DNA of 64,000 bases. It comes from Gemmatimonadota bacterium. Lineage in GTDB: Bacteria > Gemmatimonadota > Gemmatimonadetes > Longimicrobiales > Gaopeijiaceae. The notes beneath the pieces are model-generated. The model did no database searches and was not told where the DNA came from. It was given only the letters and a program-made list of their open reading frames with translations. Numbering within the stretch: position 1 is the first letter of the stretch; each line of letters begins with the position of its first letter. Where the stretch lies: contig JAJCZZ010000049.1 of assembly GCA_029262115.1 (NCBI GenBank), forward strand, positions 62,001 to 126,000, read 5' to 3'. This document shows, piece by piece, positions 8,216 through 14,983 of this stretch. The position numbers were made by a program, and so were the translations under genes.

Positions 8216-8961
8216 TCCGCGGGCTCGCACGCACACGCGTTCCGGGGGCGGCGTGCCTGGCGTTTGCGGTCGGGCTCGCCCCGCTACCCGTCGCCGCCGC
8301 GCAGGCGTTCGTGCACTCGGCGACCGCCACGGTGGTTGTGGACGACTCCGGCACATCCGCGGAAGTGCACATCGAATACCAGGTCGGGCCATTGGCGTTT
8401 GGGCAGGACCGCGTGGACGGCCGGATTCTCCTGTTCGAGGGCACCGACGTGCGTTCGGTGATGGTCGACGGCGCCGAGGCGAGGGTACGCCTTACGGGTG
8501 ACGGCGCCGCGCGGGCGGTTTCGCTGCCGGTTGGGAGCGTCGCGGGCCCGTCGGGCGGTCGCCCTGGCCGCGCCGGTACCGACGGCCCCGCCTCCCTCTC
8601 CGTGCGGTACAGGGTCGAGGGCGCTGTGAGCATCGACGACGACGGCGCGCGCGTCCGGCTCCGCGTTCCCCTCCTGACGCTGCTCGCCCCTCCCGCGGAC
8701 ACGGGTCCGGGCTTGTTCCAGGCCGAGCTGCGGCTGCCGGACGCGTGGAAGGTCTCCGAGGGCTTCCCGACGACCCTGCGGTCGGACGGGAGCGGTGGGC
8801 ACACGGTGACCCTTCCCGTCGTTCCGGCGCTCATCAGCGCGCGCGCACGAACGGACGGAGGATGGCGGCCCGGACTTCCGGGCGTGCTCGATATGGTGGC
8901 GGTCTTTTCGCTCGTGGGGTTTTTCCTCGTCACACGACGCCATCTCATGGACGACGCCTGA
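8212..8961 (+). CDS. Unknown secreted protein with C-terminal membrane anchor; probable CTG start
   Basis: The frame has no ATG, GTG or TTG before the GTG at 8311, yet codons 8212-8310 encode a textbook signal peptide: a basic N-region, the hydrophobic stretch CLAFAVGLAPLPV and cleavage site AAAQA. A CTG at 8212 overlaps the dipeptidase TGA (CTGA). I therefore propose it as the start, giving 249 residues. The mature part is beta-rich (SATATVVVDDSGTSAEVHIEYQ) with a C-terminal membrane helix (MVAVFSLVGFFLV) and a short RR-containing tail. No domain is recognised. Starting at 8311 would give 216 residues without a signal. Confidence 0.6.
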   Translation: MIRGLARTRVPGAACLAFAVGLAPLPVAAAQAFVHSATATVVVDDSGTSAEVHIEYQVGPLAFGQDRVDGRILLFEGTDVRSVMVDGAEARVRLTGDGAARAVSLPVGSVAGPSGGRPGRAGTDGPASLSVRYRVEGAVSIDDDGARVRLRVPLLTLLAPPADTGPGLFQAELRLPDAWKVSEGFPTTLRSDGSGGHTVTLPVVPALISARARTDGGWRPGLPGVLDMVAVFSLVGFFLVTRRHLMDDA

Positions 8962-8962
8962 C

Positions 8963-9052
8963 ATGCCCGGCTTCACCTTCTGGGGGCTCTTCGCCGCGTG
9001 CGGCGTCATCCTGGTCGGGTACGCCGTGTGGATGTGGTGGGTGGAGCGGTGA
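8963..9052 (+). CDS. 29-residue membrane peptide, likely symporter small accessory protein
   Basis: This is a short gene (MPGFTFWGLFAACGVILVG, then YAVWMWWVER) with one membrane helix. Its TGA lies within the GTG start of the symporter (GTGA overlap), and it begins one base after the previous TGA. Small single-helix peptides encoded directly before sodium/solute symporters are known in other bacteria. The tight coupling suggests this peptide stabilises or assembles the symporter. Confidence 0.6.
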   Translation: MPGFTFWGLFAACGVILVGYAVWMWWVER

Positions 9053-10479
9053 CCGTTCAGATCGCGGTGTTCATCGCGTACTTCCTGGTGGTCTTCGCCA
9101 TTGGCTGGATCTCGCTGCGAAAGTCGACCACCGAGGAGGACTACTGGATCGCGGGCGGCAACCTCGGGTGGTTCACCGGCGGCGCCACGCTCGCCGCGAC
9201 GCACACCAGCGCGGGCACGTTCGTGGGCACGATCGGCGTGATGTACACGGCCGGCTGGTCGTTCGGTTGGGTCCTGCTCTCGATTCCGCTCGCGTACTGG
9301 TTCGTCGCCGCGATCCTCGCCCCCCGCTTCACGAGGGTCCGCCAGCTTACGCTTCCCGCCTTTATGGAGGCACGCTACTACAGCAAGCGCGTGCGCGGGC
9401 TCGCCGCGATGATCGTGCTCGTCGCCACGGTGGTCTACATCCAGGCGCAGATCGTGGCGGGTGGGCTCGTGGCCAACATCGTCTTCGGCATTCCGACGCG
9501 TTGGGGGATGGTGGCGTTCACCCTGGTCCTCCTGGCCTACACGGTCATCGGGGGGATGGTCGCGGTGGTGTACACCGACGCCTTTCAGCTCGTGGTGATG
9601 TCCCTCGGGGCGGTGCTCGCGCTTCCGTTGGCCGTACGGCAGGTCGACGGTTGGGGCCCGCTCTTCACGCTCGTCGAAGCCGCGCAGCCGACCGTCTTCC
9701 AGTGGGGCACGCTTCCGGCCACGCTCCTGTTCACGATGGGGCTCGCGTTCTTCCTTGGCTCGATCGCGACGCCGGAGAAGTTGATCCGGTTGTACGCCAT
9801 GAAGGACATGCGGACGATTCGACGAGGTGTCTTCCTGGCCGTGGTCGTGGTGACGGTCCTGAATCTGCTGGTCTTTCTCATCGCCCTGACGGCGATCGTG
9901 TTGTTCCCCACGCTACCGACCGGTGACCTGGCGATGCCGATGGTGGCGACCGCGGTGCTCCCGCCGGCTCTCGGGGCGATGATGCTGGCGGCCATCACTG
10001 CTGCGATGATGTCGACGGTGGATTCCCTTCTGATCGTGGCGGGGTCGGCCCTGTCTGTGGATCTCTATCAGAACCTGGTCGATCCGGACGCGTCCCCGGG
10101 GCGTCGGGCGTTCGTCGATCGCGCCGGCATCGTCGTGGTCGGCCTGGTGCCGCTCCTGCTCCTCCTGAGCGGGGTCGGCGAGGGAGAGTTGGTCCAATTC
10201 ATCGTGTTGCTCTTTACCGCGTTGATGGCGTCGTCCTTTGCCATGCCGGTGGTTGGCGGCGTGTTGTGGCGTCGGGCTACCCGAGAGGGCGCCGCCGCCG
10301 CGATGGTCGGCGGCGTCAGCGCCACGTTCGCGTGGGACCTTCTGGGCAGCCCGGCCATCGATCCGGTTCTTCCTGGATTCCTCGTTTCGTGCGCCCTGTT
10401 CGTCGGTGTCAGCCTGGTCACGCCGCCCCCACCGGAGGCGGCGGTTTCTCCATATTTCGCACGAGCCGGCAACGATTGA
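9049..10479 (+). CDS. Sodium/solute symporter (SSS family)
   Basis: The 476-residue protein starts at a GTG overlapping the stop of the 29-residue peptide, behind GGTGGAG; a longer in-frame start at 8998 would overlap that peptide fully. It shows about 13 membrane helices. Signature segments are DYWIAGGNLGWFTGGATLAATHTSAGTFVG near the N-terminus (shown in two parts: DYWIAGGNLGW and TLAATHTSAGTF) and a conserved Ser/Thr-rich sodium-site helix (AAITAAMMSTVDSLLIVAG). It should take up a solute with sodium. Its neighbours (dipeptidase, secreted protein) hint at a peptide-derived substrate, but this is only context. Confidence 0.9.
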   Translation: MTVQIAVFIAYFLVVFAIGWISLRKSTTEEDYWIAGGNLGWFTGGATLAATHTSAGTFVGTIGVMYTAGWSFGWVLLSIPLAYWFVAAILAPRFTRVRQLTLPAFMEARYYSKRVRGLAAMIVLVATVVYIQAQIVAGGLVANIVFGIPTRWGMVAFTLVLLAYTVIGGMVAVVYTDAFQLVVMSLGAVLALPLAVRQVDGWGPLFTLVEAAQPTVFQWGTLPATLLFTMGLAFFLGSIATPEKLIRLYAMKDMRTIRRGVFLAVVVVTVLNLLVFLIALTAIVLFPTLPTGDLAMPMVATAVLPPALGAMMLAAITAAMMSTVDSLLIVAGSALSVDLYQNLVDPDASPGRRAFVDRAGIVVVGLVPLLLLLSGVGEGELVQFIVLLFTALMASSFAMPVVGGVLWRRATREGAAAAMVGGVSATFAWDLLGSPAIDPVLPGFLVSCALFVGVSLVTPPPPEAAVSPYFARAGND

Positions 10480-10556
10480 GAAACAACCACGCTTGTTCGC
10501 TGCGCAGATATTGTAGACCTTTAGGTCCCCCCAGGACCCAACGAACGAATTTTTTA

Positions 10557-10736
10557 GTGGCACCTCGACGATATCCTTGCCAGCGGTGCGGCTCTGCTAT
10601 TGACCCCGACCTCTCTGTCTGTCCGTTCTGTGAACGGCCGGACCCTCTTGCGTACCGTCGTACCCGGCGGGCAGCATTCATCGTCCTCGCGGCGCTGTTT
10701 TTGATCGTCGCGTTGGGCTGGCTCGCCGTCGGCTGA
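10557..10736 (+). CDS. Small zinc-ribbon protein with C-terminal membrane helix
   Basis: The 59-residue product from the GTG at 10557 has CQRCG and CPFCE pairs separated by about 12 residues, a typical zinc ribbon. A basic stretch (YRRTRR) and a membrane helix (AAFIVLAALFLIVALGWLAV) follow. The frame is open further upstream, but that region overlaps the symporter in another frame. The ribosome site is weak. Function is unknown. It precedes a YIP1-like membrane protein by 26 bp. Confidence 0.65.
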   Translation: MAPRRYPCQRCGSAIDPDLSVCPFCERPDPLAYRRTRRAAFIVLAALFLIVALGWLAVG

Positions 10737-10762
10737 GCCATTCCCGCAGGGTGGAGGCACGG

Positions 10763-11257
10763 ATGGCTGAAAGCACGTCTTCGATGGTCGATCGCATGGT
10801 CGGCGCGTCCCTCCTGAACGTCGACACGTTCGAGGAGGTGGAGCACGACAACGACGCAACGCTTCAGGCAGCCGGCGTCGTAGCTCTCGTAGCCGTGGCC
10901 CAGGGCATCGGCGCCTCCGGTGCCGGGCTGATCGGCGCCTTGACCGGATCGGTCGCCGCCGTGATCGGATGGCTGGTCTGGGCCGGGATCACGTACGTAG
11001 TCGGCGATAAGCTCTTCGGTGGTACGGCCACCTGGGGCGAGGTCCTGCGTACGCTCGGTTTCGCGCAGGCGCCCGGAGTCCTGTTCGTCTTCGGCATTCT
11101 GCCGCTGGCCGGGCTACTCCTCTGGGTCCTTCCTTTCTGGATGGCGGTGGCGGGATTCATCGGACTGCGCCAGGCGCTCGACATCGGCAACGCCAAGACG
11201 CTCTTCACGGTCCTCATCGGTGTGGTGGCGTACGCGGTCCTGACCGCCAACTTCTAG
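10763..11257 (+). CDS. YIP1-family membrane protein
   Basis: The 164-residue protein starts at the ATG 7-8 nt after GGTGGAGG; an alternative GTG at 10751 would use the ribosome site itself as coding. After an acidic N-terminal helix (FEEVEHDNDATLQ) there are four or five membrane segments: AAGVVALVAVAQ, GSVAAVIGWLVWAGITYVV, APGVLFVFGILPLAGLLLW and later helices. This layout is typical of bacterial YIP1-domain proteins. Its TAG stop lies in the left end of the palindromic element at 11254. Confidence 0.75.
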   Translation: MAESTSSMVDRMVGASLLNVDTFEEVEHDNDATLQAAGVVALVAVAQGIGASGAGLIGALTGSVAAVIGWLVWAGITYVVGDKLFGGTATWGEVLRTLGFAQAPGVLFVFGILPLAGLLLWVLPFWMAVAGFIGLRQALDIGNAKTLFTVLIGVVAYAVLTANF

Positions 11258-11420
11258 TGTGGTGCTACGAAAGTGTCTCGGCCATTCGAGAGCCGATGCA
11301 TCCGGCCCTGGGTCGTTACTCCTCCTCGAAATAGCGGTGCTATTCCTCGTCGTCGCGCCTACCAGGATCCGGCGCCTCGACCCTCTCGGTGGCTCGCGAA
11401 CTTTCGCAACACCACACTAG
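11254..11420. repeat. 167-bp symmetric inverted-repeat (MITE-like) element
   Basis: The segment begins CTAGTGTGGTGCTACGAAAG and ends with the near-complement CTTTCGCAACACCACACTAG: 18 of 20 terminal bases pair. The centre is a perfect AATAGC-GGT-GCTATT hairpin at 11330-11344, and the two ends are exactly equidistant (83 bp) from base 11337. The arms between are imperfectly complementary. The left end contains the stop codon of the YIP1-like gene. It could be a miniature inverted-repeat element or act as a transcript hairpin. No second copy is seen in the window. Confidence 0.7.
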
Positions 11421-11483
11421 GGTCCTCGCCTACGGTCGCTCCGCGGTGTCGGCGACCTTCGATCCGATCTGACAGAGGCGTAC

Positions 11484-13706
11484 ATGGAGTTCGGTTGGAA
11501 TCCCTCCACCTGGGTGTCGCTGCGGCCGTTCGGCATCGGCAAGGAAAAGCCGCATCACTTTCGGGACATGGCCCGAATCCTCTGGCAGAACCGGGACGAG
11601 CTCGAGTACGGCATGAAGATCCTGCGCGACGGCGTCTGCGACGGCTGCGCGCTCGGCACCACCGGCATCCAGGACTTTACGCTCGACGGGGTTCACCTCT
11701 GCACGATCCGGCTGGAACTCCTGCGGCTGAACACGATGGGCGCCCTCGACCCGGAGCCGCTGGACGATGTCTCGAGGCTGGCCGCCCTCGCGCCCGACGA
11801 GCTTCGAGCGCTGGGACGGATTCCGTTTCCCATGGTCCGGCGAAGAGGCGACCCAGGCTTCACCCGCGTCCCGTGGGACGAGGCGATGGCGCTTCTGGCC
11901 GACCGGGTCGGGGCGGTGGAGCCCGAGCGCATGGCCTTCTACCTCACGTCGCGCGGCATCACGAACGAGACGTACTACGTGGTTCAGAAGGCGGTGCGGG
12001 CCATCGGCTCGAACAACGTCGACAACTCCGCCCGTATCTGCCACGCCCCGAGCACGACCACGCTGAAGCGCTCGCTGGGGGTCGCTGCGTCCACCTGCTC
12101 GTACACCGACTGGATGGGCACCGATCTCCTCGTGTTCATCGGCTCCCACGTGGCCAACAACCAGCCGGTGGCCACGAAGTACATGTACCGCGCCAAGGAG
12201 CAGGGCACCCGTATTGTCATGGTGAACTCCTTCCGGGAGCCGGGGATGGAGGAATACTGGATCCCCTCCATCATGGATTCGGCCGTCTTCGGCACGAAGC
12301 TCACCGACGACTTCTTTGCTGTCCATCAGGGCGGTGACGTCGCGTTCCTGAATGGCGTGCTCAAGCATCTCATCGAGACCGACCAGGTAAACCATGCGTT
12401 CGTTGCGGCCCACACTGAGGGCTTCGACGCGCTCGCGGCGGATGTCGCTCGCCAGTCCTGGGAGGATCTCGAGCGGTACAGCGGGGTGGGTCGAGCGGAG
12501 ATGGCCGAGTTCGGCAATATGGTCGGTGCGGCCCGCACGGCCGTCTTCGTGTGGAGCATGGGCATCACACAACACCGCTTCGGCGTGGACAATGTGCAGG
12601 CCATCGTCAATCTGGCCCTGGCCCGTGGCTTCGTCGGCCAGGAGAAGAGCGGGCTCATGCCGATTCGGGGGCACTCAGGCGTTCAGGGCGGTGCGGAGGT
12701 CGGCGCGGTCCCGTGGTCGTTTTCGGGGGGACGACCGGTCGATACGTCCGGCGCGCAGGAGATGTCCGATCTCTGGGGCTTCGACGTTCCGTCGTGGCGC
12801 GGCCTGTCGGCCGTGGAAACGGTCCACGCCGCCCATCGAGGCGAGATCGACCTTCTGTGGGCCATCGGCGGGGACTACCTCGGAACGTTGCCCGATCCGG
12901 AGTACTGCCGGGAGGCGCTCGAACGGGTGCCGGTGCGCGTCCATCAGGACATCGTGCTCGCGCACCAGATGTTCGTGGAACCGGCCGACACGGTGGTTCT
13001 GCTTCCCGCGACCACCCGGTACGAGCAGCCGGGCGGGGGCACGGAGACGTCGACCGAACGGCGCATCATCTTCAGCCCGGAGATCCCGGGGCGCCGTATC
13101 GCCGAGGCGCGTGCGGAGTGGCAGGTGTTCGCCGACCTCGCCGCCCGAGTGCGACCCGACCGGGCCCACGCCATGGACTTTCCCGACGCCCAGGCCGTAC
13201 GCGACGACATCGGGAGGTCCGTGCCATTGTACGGTGGGATCGAGAGGCTTCGGCATAAAGGAGACGCCATGCAGTGGGGCGGATCCCGGCTTTGCGAGGG
13301 CGCGGTGTTCGGCCACCCCGACGGGCGCGCCCGATTCGTCGCGGTCCAGCCGCCGGAACTGCACATCCCCGAGGGCTGGTTCCATCTGACCACCCGACGG
13401 GGCAAGCAGTTCAACTCGATGGTCCAGGCCGAGCGGGACCCGCTGACCGGCGCCGTCCGCGACCATGTGTTCATGTCCGAGGAGGACGCGCTGCGTCTCG
13501 GCCTGGAGGAAGGGTCGGCGATCATGCTCCGGTCCGCGGTCGGGTCGATGAACGGGCGCGTTCGGATCTCAGCGGTGAAGCCGCGGAACCTCCAGGTCCA
13601 CTGGCCGGAAGCCAACCCGGTCATCCGGCACGACGTCGTGGAGCCGGAGTGCGGCATCCCGGACTACACGGCGGTCGTGGAGGTGATCGAGGGCCACCAC
13701 GCGTGA
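11484..13706 (+). CDS. Molybdopterin oxidoreductase, FdhF/YdeP family
   Basis: The 740-residue protein belongs to the DMSO-reductase-type superfamily that binds bis-MGD molybdenum or tungsten cofactor. The N-terminus has GVCDGCALG and a further Cys in HLCTIRLE, possible iron-sulfur ligands. Conserved segments include RGITNETYYVVQKAVRAIG, ICHAPSTTTLKRSLG, GSHVANNQPV and the C-terminal cofactor region FNSMVQAERDPLTGA. There is no Tat signal, so it is cytoplasmic. It is directly coupled to fdhD (GTGA overlap), as expected for a formate-dehydrogenase-like enzyme, although YdeP relatives have other or unknown substrates. Confidence 0.9.
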   Translation: MEFGWNPSTWVSLRPFGIGKEKPHHFRDMARILWQNRDELEYGMKILRDGVCDGCALGTTGIQDFTLDGVHLCTIRLELLRLNTMGALDPEPLDDVSRLAALAPDELRALGRIPFPMVRRRGDPGFTRVPWDEAMALLADRVGAVEPERMAFYLTSRGITNETYYVVQKAVRAIGSNNVDNSARICHAPSTTTLKRSLGVAASTCSYTDWMGTDLLVFIGSHVANNQPVATKYMYRAKEQGTRIVMVNSFREPGMEEYWIPSIMDSAVFGTKLTDDFFAVHQGGDVAFLNGVLKHLIETDQVNHAFVAAHTEGFDALAADVARQSWEDLERYSGVGRAEMAEFGNMVGAARTAVFVWSMGITQHRFGVDNVQAIVNLALARGFVGQEKSGLMPIRGHSGVQGGAEVGAVPWSFSGGRPVDTSGAQEMSDLWGFDVPSWRGLSAVETVHAAHRGEIDLLWAIGGDYLGTLPDPEYCREALERVPVRVHQDIVLAHQMFVEPADTVVLLPATTRYEQPGGGTETSTERRIIFSPEIPGRRIAEARAEWQVFADLAARVRPDRAHAMDFPDAQAVRDDIGRSVPLYGGIERLRHKGDAMQWGGSRLCEGAVFGHPDGRARFVAVQPPELHIPEGWFHLTTRRGKQFNSMVQAERDPLTGAVRDHVFMSEEDALRLGLEEGSAIMLRSAVGSMNGRVRISAVKPRNLQVHWPEANPVIRHDVVEPECGIPDYTAVVEVIEGHHA

Positions 13707-14551
13707 ATCCCGGAGGCTCACAGGCGCGTACGCTGAAGGTTTATCGCTTTCGCGAGGGTGGGCTTGTACGGGAAAAGGACGTCGTAGCGGTGGAGGAGCC
13801 GCTGGAAATTCGCATAGCGTGGGCGGAGGGGAGCGGTGGCTCGAGAAGTGAAGCGATGGCGGTTACCATGCGAACACCGGGCGACGACTTCGGACTCACA
13901 GCGGGTTTTTTGCACGGTGAGGGCGTGGTGCGGCACCGGGACGATCTCCTCGAGATCACCTACTGCCGGTCCGGAGAAGGGCCTCAGCAATACAACATCG
14001 TCGAGGCGCGCCTGAATTCTCAGGTCGCGTTCGATCCGGAGCTCGTGCGCCGTAACTTCTACACGTCGTCGAGCTGCGGCGTCTGCGGCAAGGCGTCGCT
14101 GGAAGCGGTCGAGGCGCAGGGCTGCTCCGTCCTTCCGTCCGGGCCGACCGTCGCCGGCGATCTGATTCGGTCGCTCCCGGGGCTCCTGCTCCAGAATCAG
14201 GGGGTGTTCCAGCGCACGGGTGGGCTGCACGCTGCGGGCGTGTTCGCCACCGACGGTCGGCTTCTCGTCCTCCGCGAGGATGTCGGGCGACACAACGCGG
14301 TCGACAAGGTTGTCGGCCATCGGCTTCTCGCGGGCGCGCTGCCCGACCCAAACGCCGTTCTGGTCGTCAGCGGTCGGGCGTCGTTCGAACTGGTCCAGAA
14401 GGCGGTGGCGGCCGGTATTCCCCTTCTGGTAGCGGTGGGGGCTCCTTCTAGTCTGGCGGTGGACCTCGCACGCCGCTTCGGGCTGACCCTGGTCGGCTTC
14501 GCCCGCCCCGATGGCTTCAACGTGTACTCGGGTCCCGAGCGGATCGGATGA
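13703..14551 (+). CDS. fdhD: FdhD sulfurtransferase for molybdenum cofactor
   Basis: The 282-residue protein starts at the GTG overlapping the oxidoreductase TGA. FdhD passes sulfur from a cysteine desulfurase to Mo-bis-MGD before insertion into formate dehydrogenase-type enzymes. The functional CxxC is present (SSSCGVCGKAS, Cys 125 and 128). Other family segments are TPGDDFGLTAGFLHGEG, TGGLHAAG and LREDVGRHNAVDK. The gene order with the FdhF/YdeP enzyme supports the role. MobA and MobB, which make the guanylylated cofactor, follow 3 kb downstream. Confidence 0.95.
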   Translation: MNPGGSQARTLKVYRFREGGLVREKDVVAVEEPLEIRIAWAEGSGGSRSEAMAVTMRTPGDDFGLTAGFLHGEGVVRHRDDLLEITYCRSGEGPQQYNIVEARLNSQVAFDPELVRRNFYTSSSCGVCGKASLEAVEAQGCSVLPSGPTVAGDLIRSLPGLLLQNQGVFQRTGGLHAAGVFATDGRLLVLREDVGRHNAVDKVVGHRLLAGALPDPNAVLVVSGRASFELVQKAVAAGIPLLVAVGAPSSLAVDLARRFGLTLVGFARPDGFNVYSGPERIG

Positions 14552-14583
14552 GCGGCCGACGCTCGCACCGGATCTCAGTATTG

Positions 14584-14615
14584 GTCACTTGACTATTCGT
14601 CACATGACCTATAAT
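14584..14615 (+). promoter_or_regulatory. padR promoter with twin GTCA-NN-TGAC palindromes (candidate PadR operator)
   Basis: Two 10-bp palindromes, GTCACTTGAC at 14584-14593 and GTCACATGAC at 14599-14608, lie 15 bp apart. They overlap a possible -35 (TTGACT, 14589) and abut a -10 (TATAAT, 14610). The spacer is 15 nt; using the adjacent TAATAA gives 17. Transcription would start at about 14622, so the ATG at 14624 would be on a nearly leaderless mRNA. PadR regulators commonly repress their own operon at inverted repeats, so these are candidate autoregulatory sites. Confidence 0.55.
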
Positions 14616-14623
14616 AATGCGGC

Positions 14624-14983
14624 ATGACCGCCAATGAACACCTCCCGCTCAGCCCGCGCGATTTCCTCATCCTTCTGGTTCTGGTCGACGGCCCACTTCA
14701 CGGATGGGGGATTCTGAAAGCGGTCGAGGAGCGGGTCGGCGACGAAGTGCTGCTGGACCCCGCCAACCTCTATCGCTCCATGAAGCGCTTGAAGCGCGAC
14801 GGCATCGTCGACGAGGCCGCCGGTCAGGACGAGGGCGCCTCGGCTGATCAGCGGCGGGACTTCGATCTGACCGACCTGGGGCGCGCGGTGGTGCGGGCTG
14901 AGGCAGCACGGCTTGCACGGCTGACGCAGGTCGCCCAGGCGGCGGACCTGCTGGGCAGGGGAGCTTCGGGCAGTCGGGGATGA
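14624..14983 (+). CDS. PadR-family transcriptional regulator
   Basis: The 119-residue protein has a PadR winged helix: LSPRDFLILLVLVDGPLHGWGILKAVEER, here split as LSPRDFLILLVLVDGPLHG and WGILKAVEER, then NLYRSMKRLKRDGIVDE and DLTDLGRAVVRAE. The following C-terminal helix would dimerise. It overlaps the ADOP permease gene by 4 nt (ATGA), and such padR-permease pairs are common in Acidobacteria and Gemmatimonadota. It probably represses both genes. No Shine-Dalgarno sequence is visible, fitting the near-leaderless promoter. Confidence 0.92.
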   Translation: MTANEHLPLSPRDFLILLVLVDGPLHGWGILKAVEERVGDEVLLDPANLYRSMKRLKRDGIVDEAAGQDEGASADQRRDFDLTDLGRAVVRAEAARLARLTQVAQAADLLGRGASGSRG

